From Ostreococcus lucimarinus CCE9901 (Eukaryota; Chlorophyta; Mamiellophyceae; Mamiellales; Bathycoccaceae): a stretch of DNA of 64,000 bases. Location of the stretch: assembly GCF_000092065.1 (NCBI RefSeq), contig NC_009363.1, positions 124,001 to 188,000 of the forward strand. The letters are read 5' to 3'. Below are positions 48,965 through 57,890 of this stretch, in pieces (within the stretch, counting starts at the first letter, position 1; each line of letters opens with the position of its first letter). Both the position numbers and the translations under genes were made by a program. The notes under the pieces are model-generated. The model was not told the origin of the DNA. It worked only from the letters and a program-made list of their open reading frames with translations, and ran no database searches.

Positions 48965-49275
48965 CTCGAGGACGAGTCGCTGGGGGGAGGCTCGAGGACG
49001 AGTCGCTGGGGGGAGTCGCTGGGGCGAGTCGCTGGGGGGAGGCTGGGGGGTCGCTGGGCGTGCGTGACGGCGTGCGCGGCGTTTCTGGGAGACTTGGAAC
49101 TCGTGCGGTTGGCGCGCGATTGCGGGCACGAGTGGGACGCGTACACGTGCGCGTTTGCCGCCTATAGTGGAAACTTGGAGTGTTTGAAGTATGCGCACGA
49201 GCACGGGTGTCCTTGGAACAAGTCGACGTGCGCATGTACCGCCTATACTGGACATTTGGGGTGTTTGAAGTACGG
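48938..49275 (+). pseudogene. ankyrin-repeat gene fragment, truncated
   Basis: The plus-strand frame from about 48938 has no ATG; it encodes WFTACAIDDALRELEDES, a Gly-rich repeat, then about three ankyrin-type units of the form found in large algal families: AAFLGDLELVRLARDCGHEW, AAYSGNLECLKYAHEHGCPW and TAYTGHLGCLKYG. The homology stops in mid-repeat at about 49275 and the sequence continues as the antisense of another gene. Missing start and abrupt end indicate a remnant. Confidence 0.65.
48965..49050. repeat. 26-bp tandem and derived GTCGCTGGGG repeats
   Basis: Two near-perfect copies of a 26-bp unit (48965-48990 and 48991-49015) are followed by shorter GAGTCGCTGGGG units. They immediately precede the ankyrin-like segment and translate to a Gly/Ser/Arg-rich linker. 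Confidence 0.85.
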
Positions 49276-49596
49276 GAGGATGGTCCACGGCGTCGACGTC
49301 GAGTCCCACGCCTCGACGTCGGGTCCCACTCGCTCCGCGAGCGCTCGAACGCACGCCCTCCGATCGCGCACTGGACTGCCCTTTTCGCAGTGCAGCGCCA
49401 CGCACGCGCATCCTCTGTCGTCAACGTACGCCTCGAGGTGTACGCCATCCATCGATTCGTCTCCCCACGCGGGTTTGCTCACGTGGATATACGCCCCCGG
49501 TGGGGTCAAGAAACGAGTCTCCCACCCTCGCGCGCGGTCCGCGAACGCGTCGCCGAGACGTTGAAACTCACGATCGAGCGCGGCGCGGTCGGACAT
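49243..49596 (-). CDS. hypothetical protein with a chimeric, truncated C-terminus
   Basis: A 117-residue frame from an ATG at 49596. The first ~98 residues look like genuine protein: LDREFQRLGDAFADRARGWE, PPGAYIHVSKPAWGDESMDG, LEAYVDDRGCACVALHCEKG, ALAERVGPDVEAW. The last ~17 residues (from about 49292 down to 49243) are the reverse complement of the ankyrin fragment. The natural C-terminus therefore appears replaced by a rearrangement. No family is recognised. Confidence 0.5.
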   Translation of the reverse strand: MSDRAALDREFQRLGDAFADRARGWETRFLTPPGAYIHVSKPAWGDESMDGVHLEAYVDDRGCACVALHCEKGSPVRDRRACVRALAERVGPDVEAWDSTSTPWTILPYFKHPKCPV

Positions 49597-50013
49597 GCCA
49601 GCGGCGCGCGGGGCAGGCGTCGAGTGAGGTGATTAAATGTCAAACAAATCGTAATAAAATAAAGAAGCGCCGCCGCCTCACGGCGCGCGCGGGGGAAGCG
49701 ACCCGAATGGACGCGCGGGCACGGCGCGCAGCGGTCGGTGGTGCTCGAAGCGCGCGGGCGCGCGCGGGGCGCACGCGAAGCGCACACATCGTCCCAGGGC
49801 GACGCACACGGCACACATGACGTCGGCGGGGGGCTCACGACGCGACGCGGTGTGACCCGACGACACGGGGGGGGCACACGCAGGTTGAGAATCGTGACGA
49901 CATGATGACGACATTGTGCCGGTTCATGTCGTCGTTTGGTTGTACCGAGTGAAGGGATTGGTCCGTCCAGAACGCGACGCGGCGCGCGACGGGGATCGCG
50001 TCGACGGACGACG
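49597..50013. other. intergenic region
   Basis: An AT-richer patch at about 49629-49665 is followed by CG-rich sequence with a G8 run near 49866. No complete gene is visible; long frames on both strands are Arg/Pro/Thr-rich. Confidence 0.5.
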
Positions 50014-50178
50014 ATGGCTCTCGTCGGGACGCGATGCCCCGAATTCCACGTGATCCAGCTCGCGGCGGACGGCACGCGGATGGAACGGGTCAGTCTCACC
50101 GAAGCCGTCCGAGGGGGGCCCGCTGTGATTCACTTTTACAACTCTGGGTGAGGAGGATGCCGCAGGACGACTCTCACG
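50014..50178 (+). pseudogene. thioredoxin/peroxiredoxin-fold gene fragment with in-frame TGA at the redox site
   Basis: The ATG at 50014 opens 45 codons (MALVGTRCPEFHVIQLAADG...RVSLTEAVRGGPAVIHFYNSG) that match the start of an AhpC/TSA-type domain. A TGA (50149-50151) falls where the redox Cys/Sec is expected and is followed by GGC, giving a UxxC pattern. A TAG follows eight codons later and no more of the fold is found downstream, so the gene appears truncated. A read-through selenoprotein exon with a donor near this point is the alternative. Confidence 0.45.
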
Positions 50179-50297
50179 TCGACGTAGTCCCCTAAACGTT
50201 TCAACACGTTGTAATTCATTCGAGGTTTTGGTATTCTTCTATGGCGATAAGTAATACAATCAAATCAATGCGTAACTGCTAACTGCCGCGGCGGCGT

Positions 50298-50771
50298 CTA
50301 TTCCGTCCAGCGGACGTGTTGACGGTGTGGTCTCGAGCCATCCTGAATCAGTTCAATCTTCCGAATGAAGACTTGCTCTGTGTAGCAGCACGAGCACGAG
50401 TGCGTGAGCAAGTGCGTGCATCCGTGTCTCGCGACGAGATCCGCGATGTCCGCGAGCGTGGAGCGCTCGATGCTACTGCACGCCCAGTTCACACGCGCGG
50501 GACACGTGGACTCTGGGTCGTCCAACGTGTCGACGACTTGGAGAATCTTATTTTGGAATTGTCGCACGGCGTAATCGGTTCTATTCCACGTCACTCGGTG
50601 TTCGTCAAAGTAAATTTTAACGACTTTCGCGTCGGACACGTCGAGCGGATCCGATTTCCCACTCAACGCTTCGACGACATCCTTGTAATCCTTGTCCTTG
50701 AAGCGATGCTTCTCGTGCAGATCATCGACGAGGGCGAGCACGCGGTGCCGATCAACGTTCGGGCACACCAT
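50298..50771 (-). CDS. hypothetical protein
   Basis: A 157-residue frame starting at the ATG at 50771 (MVCPNVDRHRVLALVDDLHE). The middle is Lys/Asp-rich (KHRFKDKDYKDVVEALSGKSD), then VSDAKVVKIYFDEHRVTWNR and a cysteine-containing end (THLLTHSCSCCYTEQVF). Balanced composition makes it more credible than the opposite frame. It lies in the fragment-rich stretch and may itself be a truncated copy. No family is recognised. Confidence 0.5.
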   Translation of the reverse strand: MVCPNVDRHRVLALVDDLHEKHRFKDKDYKDVVEALSGKSDPLDVSDAKVVKIYFDEHRVTWNRTDYAVRQFQNKILQVVDTLDDPESTCPARVNWACSSIERSTLADIADLVARHGCTHLLTHSCSCCYTEQVFIRKIELIQDGSRPHRQHVRWTE

Positions 50772-50995
50772 GTCCGCGGCTTCGCGGCGGCACGCAATGG
50801 CGCGCGCGTCGCGCACGGTGACCGCGTGGGTCCCGTCGCGTCGACCGGTCGCGTCTTGTATGGGAAAATGGCGGGTCCGCTTTAGTGGTATTTGGATCCG
50901 TTATAGTGCTATCTTGGGTCCGCCCTCAGTGGTCGTCCGGAAAAAAAGGAGACTATGTCGACACATCTGGACGCGACGGCACGACGACGAAGACG

Positions 50996-51808
50996 ATGAC
51001 GCGAGCGGCGACGGAAGCGACGACGGAAGCGACGACGACGCCGGACGACTGCGAGGCGAAGAAAGTCGTCGCGGATGCTGCGGAGGTGGATACGAAAATG
51101 GACGCCGAGGCGAACGCGTACGACGACGATGCGCGCGGTGCGGGTGGGAAGATGAGAAAGGACGGTGCCGCGCGCGCCCGAACGGGCGCTCGGATGACGC
51201 CGTACGCGCGACAGCGGCCGGTGATGACGTCTCGGGTGGGAAATCCCGCGGTAAACGCGGACACAAAAGTGTACGTCGGCAATCTTCCGTACGGGTGCTC
51301 GTGGCAGGACTTGAAGGATCACTTCTCGAACGCCATGGGCGGCGAGAGCGTGCGATTCGCCGATATTCTGACTTCGCGCGATGGACGATCGAAAGGATGC
51401 GGCATCGTGACGTTCAATTCGAGCGAAGACGCGAAGAAAGCTATAGAAACGATGCATGACACGGAGATTGGTGAACGAAAAATCTTCGTTCGGGAGGATC
51501 GTGAAGGAGAAAGAGGAAACGACCTTCGAAATCGGATCGGCCCCTCGGCGACGTCCCCGGACGCGTCAGTCTACGTCGGGAACCTTCCTTGGAGCACTCG
51601 ATGGCAGGAGTTGAAAGATATTTTCCGCAAAGTCGGCAATGTCGCGCACGCTGACGTGACGATGGGCTTTGACGGACGATCCAGAGGTTGGGGCGTGGTG
51701 ACGTTTATGGACCCCCAGTGCGCCCAAGTCGCCATCGAAAGGTTGAACGGTACAATGTTGAACGATCGTGCTCTCATCGTCCGCAGGGATGAACGAGCTC
51801 GAAGCTAA
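50996..51808 (+). CDS. RNA-binding protein with two RRM domains
   Basis: A 270-residue protein. The N-terminal ~85 residues are low-complexity and basic. RRM1 has RNP2 VYVGNLPYGCSWQDLKDHF and RNP1 SKGCGIVTF. RRM2 has RNP2 VYVGNLPWSTRWQELKDIF and RNP1 SRGWGVVTF. The W-Q-x-LKD helix and GRSRGWGVV block resemble the GBP2/HRB1/hnRNP M type of mRNA-binding proteins. A role in mRNA packaging or export is inference. The ATG at 50996 is preferred over 50885, whose extension looks like promoter sequence. Confidence 0.9.
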   Translation: MTRAATEATTEATTTPDDCEAKKVVADAAEVDTKMDAEANAYDDDARGAGGKMRKDGAARARTGARMTPYARQRPVMTSRVGNPAVNADTKVYVGNLPYGCSWQDLKDHFSNAMGGESVRFADILTSRDGRSKGCGIVTFNSSEDAKKAIETMHDTEIGERKIFVREDREGERGNDLRNRIGPSATSPDASVYVGNLPWSTRWQELKDIFRKVGNVAHADVTMGFDGRSRGWGVVTFMDPQCAQVAIERLNGTMLNDRALIVRRDERARS

Positions 51809-51958
51809 AAATGTAAGCATCAATAGTAAAGCCTGTAAGGCTAGTAAGTCTTTAAGAGAAGTGTACCGCACTACCACTCTTACCGCACTCTCTCTCTTGG
51901 CCAGGCTTCACATCACGTCGCGCAATTGTCCCGCGTCGCGCGCGCGTGCGCGCGCGCG

Positions 51959-54900
51959 ATGGAGTCACGAAGCGACAACGACGACATCGATGCCTTTGTC
52001 GATCGTTTCGAGCGCTCGTTGTGTCTAATAAACGACGACATCGACGGCGCGTACGAAGAAGCAACGACGTCAAAGTTGCTTTCGGAGACGCAACGAACGA
52101 TTGAGTCTTGCGGATGGACTCCGCGTTCTATGCGCCTCGACGATGGCGACGGGTGGCGAACCATGACGACCGATGCGTTTGATCGCGCACTCGCGGCTCT
52201 TTTACGCGCGCGCGCGCGGACGAAGAGCGAGTCGACGTTGAGATTGTGGTGGTTATCTGTGCTTGAAATTACGAGCGCGAGAGGAGTGAAGAGTGCGAAT
52301 GATAGTTCTAAGAAAAGTGACGCGTTGGAAGAATTGTGTAGAACGCTCGTGGATGATGTCGCGAGATTAGCGGCTTCGAAACAAGCGCCGGATCGAGAGC
52401 GATGGGGAGAAATTATGGAAGAGCTCGCGCTGACGACCCCTGACGTGGCGACGCGAGAAGAGACGCTTGCGTTGGCGATGCGCGCGTTATACGCGATTGC
52501 GCCTGATGTGGTGCTAAACTGTGCGAGAGAAGCGCTGAAATCTAGACAATCTCAGGCTACTCGCGAAGCGGTGTATTGGTTGCTTTTTGCTTTGAGCGCG
52601 GTGGATCCCGTCGCGGATGACGCATGCACGCAGTTGCTGCGATTAGTGGTGGAGTTTTCTCCAATGAAATGGGCACCTTCGTACAGAAAGAGTGATTTCA
52701 GGCACTCTCTGTCGACAACATTAACGGTGGTGACCACTCGATATCTCTCGCGTGGTAGACCGTCGCCAGGAAGTGTGGACGTGGCCGTTGTGAACAAGGT
52801 ACTCGCTGAAGTCGTGAAGTGGTCGAACGAAAATGAGAAAAAGCACAACACAGCGGGATTACCTCTTCGTGCAATTCTTATAGGATTGGGATTGACACAA
52901 GAAGTAATCTCAGCTGATGCGATACCGATATGGCGACTCCTCCTCGAGAGTAGGGTCAAGGCTGGCATTGAGCAAAAAATGAAGATTTCGAGTTTGCTCG
53001 CGGCGATTCGAGGCGTCGTCATGGGCATCTCAGACCAGCATATCACTGTCATGGAATGCGCAAAGCAGAGTTTGAGTGCGTGTATTTCAGCGATCAAATA
53101 TGGCAGCGGCTCGGAGGATATCGAGCGTCCGCTTGCTCTAGCTAATTGTGTCATGGCAATTCACGGCGTCAATCCGGTGGAGGGCTCAAACGTTCTCAAA
53201 ATGTTCCTTGACGAAACGGACGAGTCTATACGTGCTGCTTCCTGTATCTCGTGCGCCAAAATGACTCAAGAAATGAGCGCCGACGAAGTACGCTCAAGTT
53301 CTTTTCTTTGCGAGTACGTTGACGGAGTGTTGCCAAAATACCTGACCGGCTTGTCGGCTTCGGCTTCAGCTGCGACGATAGCGGGGGCACTGCAGTGCTC
53401 GAAGTTCACCAGCCCAAAATATATTGCGCCGTCATCGGTGGAATTCGCGTGCTCTTGGGTTAAAAGTGACTCTGTCGCGGTTCGTAATGCCGTAGAAGAA
53501 TATTTGCTGCACGTCATAAGGTCCAATGTCAGCCTGCGCAACGCAACGCTTCAGGCGGTTGCGTCGGCTGTGTTGAACATGAGAGACTTTGCGCCCGCTG
53601 CTCGGTTATCGGCGATCAACGTTCTCGTGGGTGTTTGCAAAATTTGGCAAGATTGTTTACAAAACGGCGCAAATAGTAAATGTGAGTGTAGCGACGAGCG
53701 CGCAGAGGCGGCAGCTCTTCTACTGGTTTGCGATGCAGACTTTTCAGTGCGCACTGGCGCTGTTCAAGCACTGCGAGAAATTTCCAACCTGCGCGAACGC
53801 GTAGACTCGATGAATGGAGACAATGCCACGTCGCGTGCGGCCCTCTATCCAGTACTACAAAAGTATTTAAACATCACTGATATTCCGACTCTCATCAGGG
53901 AAATCAGCCGAACGACAGCGCTTGAGTGTGCCGCCGTCCATACGACAACGCACGCGCAAGCGTATCAACGAATTCAAGCGATGATGGTCGCCGAGGGAGA
54001 CGGCAAACTCTTGGTCGTCCCAGTCAAGCCGTCCGAGTATAGGTACAACTTATGGCAAAACTATATGCTGTTCGTTTGTTCCACCGATGGCGCGGCTGGC
54101 GGCGGCGGCGGGCTTGATGCACGACAAGTCGTCACGATCGGCCAACGGGGTTCTCTTGCGGGATTGTTGCAAACTGTGATTCCGCGATTGGGTCAATCCA
54201 ATGTTGAAGTCGACGCTATCATGCGACTTTTCCAGCTCGTGCCTGCACAATCAAAAGCGACAATTTTGAGTGCACTGCTTCCGTTACAAAGCGGATTGAT
54301 GAGATACACGCTCATGAGGCGAAAGCGTCGAGAAGACTTGAACATGGTCATCCGCTTCGGGGAACTGTACCAAGACTACGCGTTGCATGGTGTCTTCGCG
54401 TCCACCGCTGATGCGACAAAGAATTTAAATGCAGCTATCGATTTCGTGTTGATGGTTTGTTCCTACTTGAAAACGAATGCAAAAGCAGAGTGTTCGCCTA
54501 CTGAGATAATTCAGCTCAGGTTTTCGGCAGCCGCAATTATCGGTGCAGTGCTCACAGATGCGGAGAAGGTGCGGGCACTACCCGTGGTGACGCATGCTGA
54601 ATTATGGGACAACTTTTACGCGTGGCAAGAGTCGCCAAATCCGAAGGCATTGGATGAGAGTGGCGATTCAACTTCACGTATGCATGTGCAAACGCTCATC
54701 GATGACCTCGCACGCGATCACACGCGAAAACCCACCGAGAGAGACGTTGGTTTTGCATCAAGGGAAGCGCTGGCGGCGCTGAGTCTCAGCGAGCACTTTA
54801 CGCGAGAATCGGCGAAGAAGATTTTCGATTGGGTGAACCGTCTCGCTGAGCTTGGTGACAGTAAGAGTCTAGAACTCTCCAAAAGAGTAGTCGTTGAAAT

Positions 54901-57163
54901 GCTGCGTTCGACTACGTCGGTATTCGAAGCATCTTTGGACTTTTGCTACTCCGCGTCGGCGACGGTGTCTCGCATGTACGTTGTTATTCTCGCCGAAATG
55001 AGCGATGCAGTTGTGGACAATCTTTCCTGTCCTCAACTAATTTCGTTGGTGCTTTACATGACGATGCACGAAGACGACGCAATTCGATCCGCAGCAGGAG
55101 TTTTGTTGCGCGCCGTGAATCGAGAGTGCGGATTGATCGATGGCCATCTCCCCTTGCAAATAGATAACAAAGCGCAGCTTATTGAAGAATGCGAGCGTCT
55201 CGTCAAGACGGATACACAGCAAATTGAAGACGTTCTTCTCGAGGTTTGGAAACGACAACTTAACAAAGCCAAGCAAATGAAGAGTGACTCCAATCCAAGT
55301 CACCTTTCTGCATGCTTAGTTCCGTGGATATCGGCTCTACACCTACCGCATTTAGTCGCCGCTGGCAAAGCCGATGAAGTCTTGCTTGGTTTGTACAACG
55401 TGATGACGCACTCAGATGAGAGCACTTGGGCAGAGTTGGGAGAGCTTTGGTCGGCGATCGGTGTTCAAGCGAGAAACATAGCACCCACACTACGATTTCT
55501 TCAAGAGAGAACGATCACATCGACTGATCGAGACGCGATATCTTTCCGCGCGGCGAAAGCTGCGTGTGGTTGGATCGCGCGGACGTCACCACAACAAGTC
55601 ATCGATCAGTTGGTTTACACAATTTCTTTCCGCGCATTGGAGTCGGACGATAGCGATGCCACGAAGCCACTTCCACAAGATTCTGCGACGTCGAAAATCT
55701 CTTCGGCTGATGTCGGAATCATACTTCTATCTGAGCTCGCGTTGGACCACCGCGAGGACTTCAGGTTTCATTTACCCGTGCTCGCGCACGCCGTCGTGGT
55801 GACTCTCATAGTCACACATGAGCAAACAGTGCGAGAGCATTGCGGTGAGTTGCTCTGTAACCTGGCGATGGGTCAAACGAGTGAGATACGTGCGCTTAAG
55901 AAAAAGAGCCCGGCCTATCGTTTGGGGAAACTGTTTGTGGACGACAGCTCGCAAGCATGGACATCGGGTAAAATCAGAACTCTCATCAACACGTTGCCGC
56001 ATGCGATTGATTTGGATGAAAATTTGCCTCAACGTTGGGCAAACGAAGCTCGAAGATGGATCTTGCGATCACCGTCGTTTTCGTTGGCGTGCGCTTCGGC
56101 CGAAACGCTGATGTCGCTCAACGTTCCTCTTGACGACGAAGCGTTTGAGGCGCTTTTAGCGGCAACGTGCATGTGTGCCTCGATGTCTGGTGAAGTCGAA
56201 GATCAGAGGAATAATGAAATGTCGAAAAAACTCACGCAACACTTGTTGAAAACGCTCGGTGCGTCTTTGTGTGACATGAGTGCGCATGCGACGTTGATGT
56301 ACACGCAAGTTTTCTGGTGCGGGGCAATGTGCTTGAGGACGATGGACGTCTCGCTGTACTCTTCCGCTCTTGATTTATCGTATTTGTTCCTTTACAAGAC
56401 TTTAGATCACTCTACGATGGCGTTTGACGTCATCACTTCGTGTGCGCCTCTACCTCGAGGTTCTTTTTATCCCGACATCCCCATGGTGGAAACGTACGAG
56501 GAATTGCTCTCCATTGTTCCTGCAAAAATGCCCAGCCCGGAGATCTCCTGGGCCGATTTCGTCTTGCTCGTGATCAAAGGGTTGTTCCAAAGGGAAACGT
56601 TCGTGCGTGCCATACGTGTACTGGCTATGCTTGTGCCTTACTTACCTGATCACGACCGATGGAATGGCCTTCAATTGAACGTTTTGATCTCGTATGCCTT
56701 GATTCCGCTCGCCCTCGTTGCGGTTGAAGTTGAATCGTCCGCGGTGATCGGGGATTCAGAGGCGCGAGCGATCGCCCATCGGTTAGCGCAAGGGTTACAT
56801 GGTGATGAACCAGACCTTGCAAAGGCGCTGGCGAAGTTTGCGTCTATTAAACACGATCCTCGAGGAGAGTTTTTGGCGAGCGAGTTTGCGGCGACGATGG
56901 CTCGCCGGCAGTCCAACGCGGCGCACTTGCCGGCACACTGCTTACGCGAATTTTCGCTGTGTTCGGACTCAGCGACGGCAAAGAAGATCCTTCAAATCTT
57001 ATCCAAGGCTCCCAAAGCTTCAAAGTCATTCAATAGAGACTTTTCTGGCTCATGGTCGGCAGATTCGGCTTCAACCATCGCCGCCGCGTCGTACGGCGTG
57101 CTCCTGAGCGCTCGATTGGAGACCGACAACAAGGGTGCCGTTCCATCGTGTCTAGAGTACTAG
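51959..57163 (+). CDS. Furry/Tao3/Mor2-like cell morphogenesis protein
   Basis: An intronless 1734-residue helical-repeat protein. Blocks reminiscent of the Furry family include AALLLVCDADFSVRTGAVQALREISNL (conserved as CSSRP.TRRLAVSVLREI), EYRYNLWQNYMLFVCS (LWRNYLILCCS in relatives), FRFHLPVLAHAVVVTLIVTH, and the late MLVPYLPDHDRWNGLQLNVL. Furry proteins scaffold NDR/LATS kinases in polarity and cytokinesis. The protein is shorter than fungal (~2200) and animal (~3000) members. The ATG at 51959 is chosen; 11 residues of in-frame extension exist. Confidence 0.9.
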   Translation: MESRSDNDDIDAFVDRFERSLCLINDDIDGAYEEATTSKLLSETQRTIESCGWTPRSMRLDDGDGWRTMTTDAFDRALAALLRARARTKSESTLRLWWLSVLEITSARGVKSANDSSKKSDALEELCRTLVDDVARLAASKQAPDRERWGEIMEELALTTPDVATREETLALAMRALYAIAPDVVLNCAREALKSRQSQATREAVYWLLFALSAVDPVADDACTQLLRLVVEFSPMKWAPSYRKSDFRHSLSTTLTVVTTRYLSRGRPSPGSVDVAVVNKVLAEVVKWSNENEKKHNTAGLPLRAILIGLGLTQEVISADAIPIWRLLLESRVKAGIEQKMKISSLLAAIRGVVMGISDQHITVMECAKQSLSACISAIKYGSGSEDIERPLALANCVMAIHGVNPVEGSNVLKMFLDETDESIRAASCISCAKMTQEMSADEVRSSSFLCEYVDGVLPKYLTGLSASASAATIAGALQCSKFTSPKYIAPSSVEFACSWVKSDSVAVRNAVEEYLLHVIRSNVSLRNATLQAVASAVLNMRDFAPAARLSAINVLVGVCKIWQDCLQNGANSKCECSDERAEAAALLLVCDADFSVRTGAVQALREISNLRERVDSMNGDNATSRAALYPVLQKYLNITDIPTLIREISRTTALECAAVHTTTHAQAYQRIQAMMVAEGDGKLLVVPVKPSEYRYNLWQNYMLFVCSTDGAAGGGGGLDARQVVTIGQRGSLAGLLQTVIPRLGQSNVEVDAIMRLFQLVPAQSKATILSALLPLQSGLMRYTLMRRKRREDLNMVIRFGELYQDYALHGVFASTADATKNLNAAIDFVLMVCSYLKTNAKAECSPTEIIQLRFSAAAIIGAVLTDAEKVRALPVVTHAELWDNFYAWQESPNPKALDESGDSTSRMHVQTLIDDLARDHTRKPTERDVGFASREALAALSLSEHFTRESAKKIFDWVNRLAELGDSKSLELSKRVVVEMLRSTTSVFEASLDFCYSASATVSRMYVVILAEMSDAVVDNLSCPQLISLVLYMTMHEDDAIRSAAGVLLRAVNRECGLIDGHLPLQIDNKAQLIEECERLVKTDTQQIEDVLLEVWKRQLNKAKQMKSDSNPSHLSACLVPWISALHLPHLVAAGKADEVLLGLYNVMTHSDESTWAELGELWSAIGVQARNIAPTLRFLQERTITSTDRDAISFRAAKAACGWIARTSPQQVIDQLVYTISFRALESDDSDATKPLPQDSATSKISSADVGIILLSELALDHREDFRFHLPVLAHAVVVTLIVTHEQTVREHCGELLCNLAMGQTSEIRALKKKSPAYRLGKLFVDDSSQAWTSGKIRTLINTLPHAIDLDENLPQRWANEARRWILRSPSFSLACASAETLMSLNVPLDDEAFEALLAATCMCASMSGEVEDQRNNEMSKKLTQHLLKTLGASLCDMSAHATLMYTQVFWCGAMCLRTMDVSLYSSALDLSYLFLYKTLDHSTMAFDVITSCAPLPRGSFYPDIPMVETYEELLSIVPAKMPSPEISWADFVLLVIKGLFQRETFVRAIRVLAMLVPYLPDHDRWNGLQLNVLISYALIPLALVAVEVESSAVIGDSEARAIAHRLAQGLHGDEPDLAKALAKFASIKHDPRGEFLASEFAATMARRQSNAAHLPAHCLREFSLCSDSATAKKILQILSKAPKASKSFNRDFSGSWSADSASTIAAASYGVLLSARLETDNKGAVPSCLEY

Positions 57164-57256
57164 CGCATCAACGACGACGACGTCGATGATATATTTTAGT
57201 CATTAGCAGTCAACATCTACCGTTGTTACAATAGCACGAGCTAGAATAGTCTAAAA

Positions 57257-57763
57257 TCAATCGTCTAAATTCGCGGGTGAATTTCCCAGATACGGCGGCG
57301 GCCACATCGGCGGATCGTACCCTTTATCGCCAAACGGATTACATCGCATGATTCGCCACGCCGTCAGCACGAATCCCTTACTCGTACCATATTTCCTATA
57401 CGCCTGACGCGCGTACTCCGAGCACGTCGGCACGAAACGACAACTCTTCGGCAATATCGGCGACACCTCGCGCTTGTAAAAGTCTAACAACCCCATCGCG
57501 ATTTTCATCGACATCGTGTCTTCCTCCTCCTCGTCGCCTTCGCTCGCCCGCGCCGCGCGCGTCGACTCGCGCGTCGACTCTTCGTCCCTCATCGCTCCCT
57601 TCGCGGCGACGCCCTCGCGCGCGCGCGCGACGACGACGACCGTCCGCGCGCAGTTTCGACACGCGCGCACGCGCAACGGCGCTCCGCGCGCGCGTCGCGC
57701 GGTGCGACGACGACCGTCCCCGACGTTCGAGCGCGCGCGCATCGTCGTCGTCGTCGTCGCCAT
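57257..57763 (-). CDS. YidD-like membrane protein insertion factor, plastid
   Basis: A 168-residue protein. About 85 residues of Arg/Ala/Thr and acidic sequence (presequence) precede a bacterial-type YidD (UPF0161) domain: LLDFYKREVSPILPKSCRFV followed by PTCSEYARQAYRKYGTSKG, then WRIMRCNPFGDKGYDPP. In bacteria YidD assists YidC; with a plastid presequence it would act beside ALB3/ALB4 at the thylakoid. The ATG at 57763 is chosen, as longer frames run through an Arg12 tract. It is divergent from glutamate 5-kinase (127 bp). Confidence 0.9.
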   Translation of the reverse strand: MATTTTTMRARSNVGDGRRRTARRARGAPLRVRACRNCARTVVVVARAREGVAAKGAMRDEESTRESTRAARASEGDEEEEDTMSMKIAMGLLDFYKREVSPILPKSCRFVPTCSEYARQAYRKYGTSKGFVLTAWRIMRCNPFGDKGYDPPMWPPPYLGNSPANLDD

Positions 57764-57890
57764 CGCGCGTCGTCGTCGTCGTCGTCGTCGGCGGCGGCGG
57801 CGAGTGACGCCGCACGCGCGCCACAGTGCGACGCGTTTTCGTGGCGACGCGTTCCCGCTTCGCGCGAGGCCCGTTCGATGCGCGCGCGCG

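Noticed and set aside
50298-50885. 189-codon plus-strand frame opposite the minus-strand gene
   Set aside because: Arg/Val/His-rich shadow composition; the minus frame reads as a balanced protein from an ATG.
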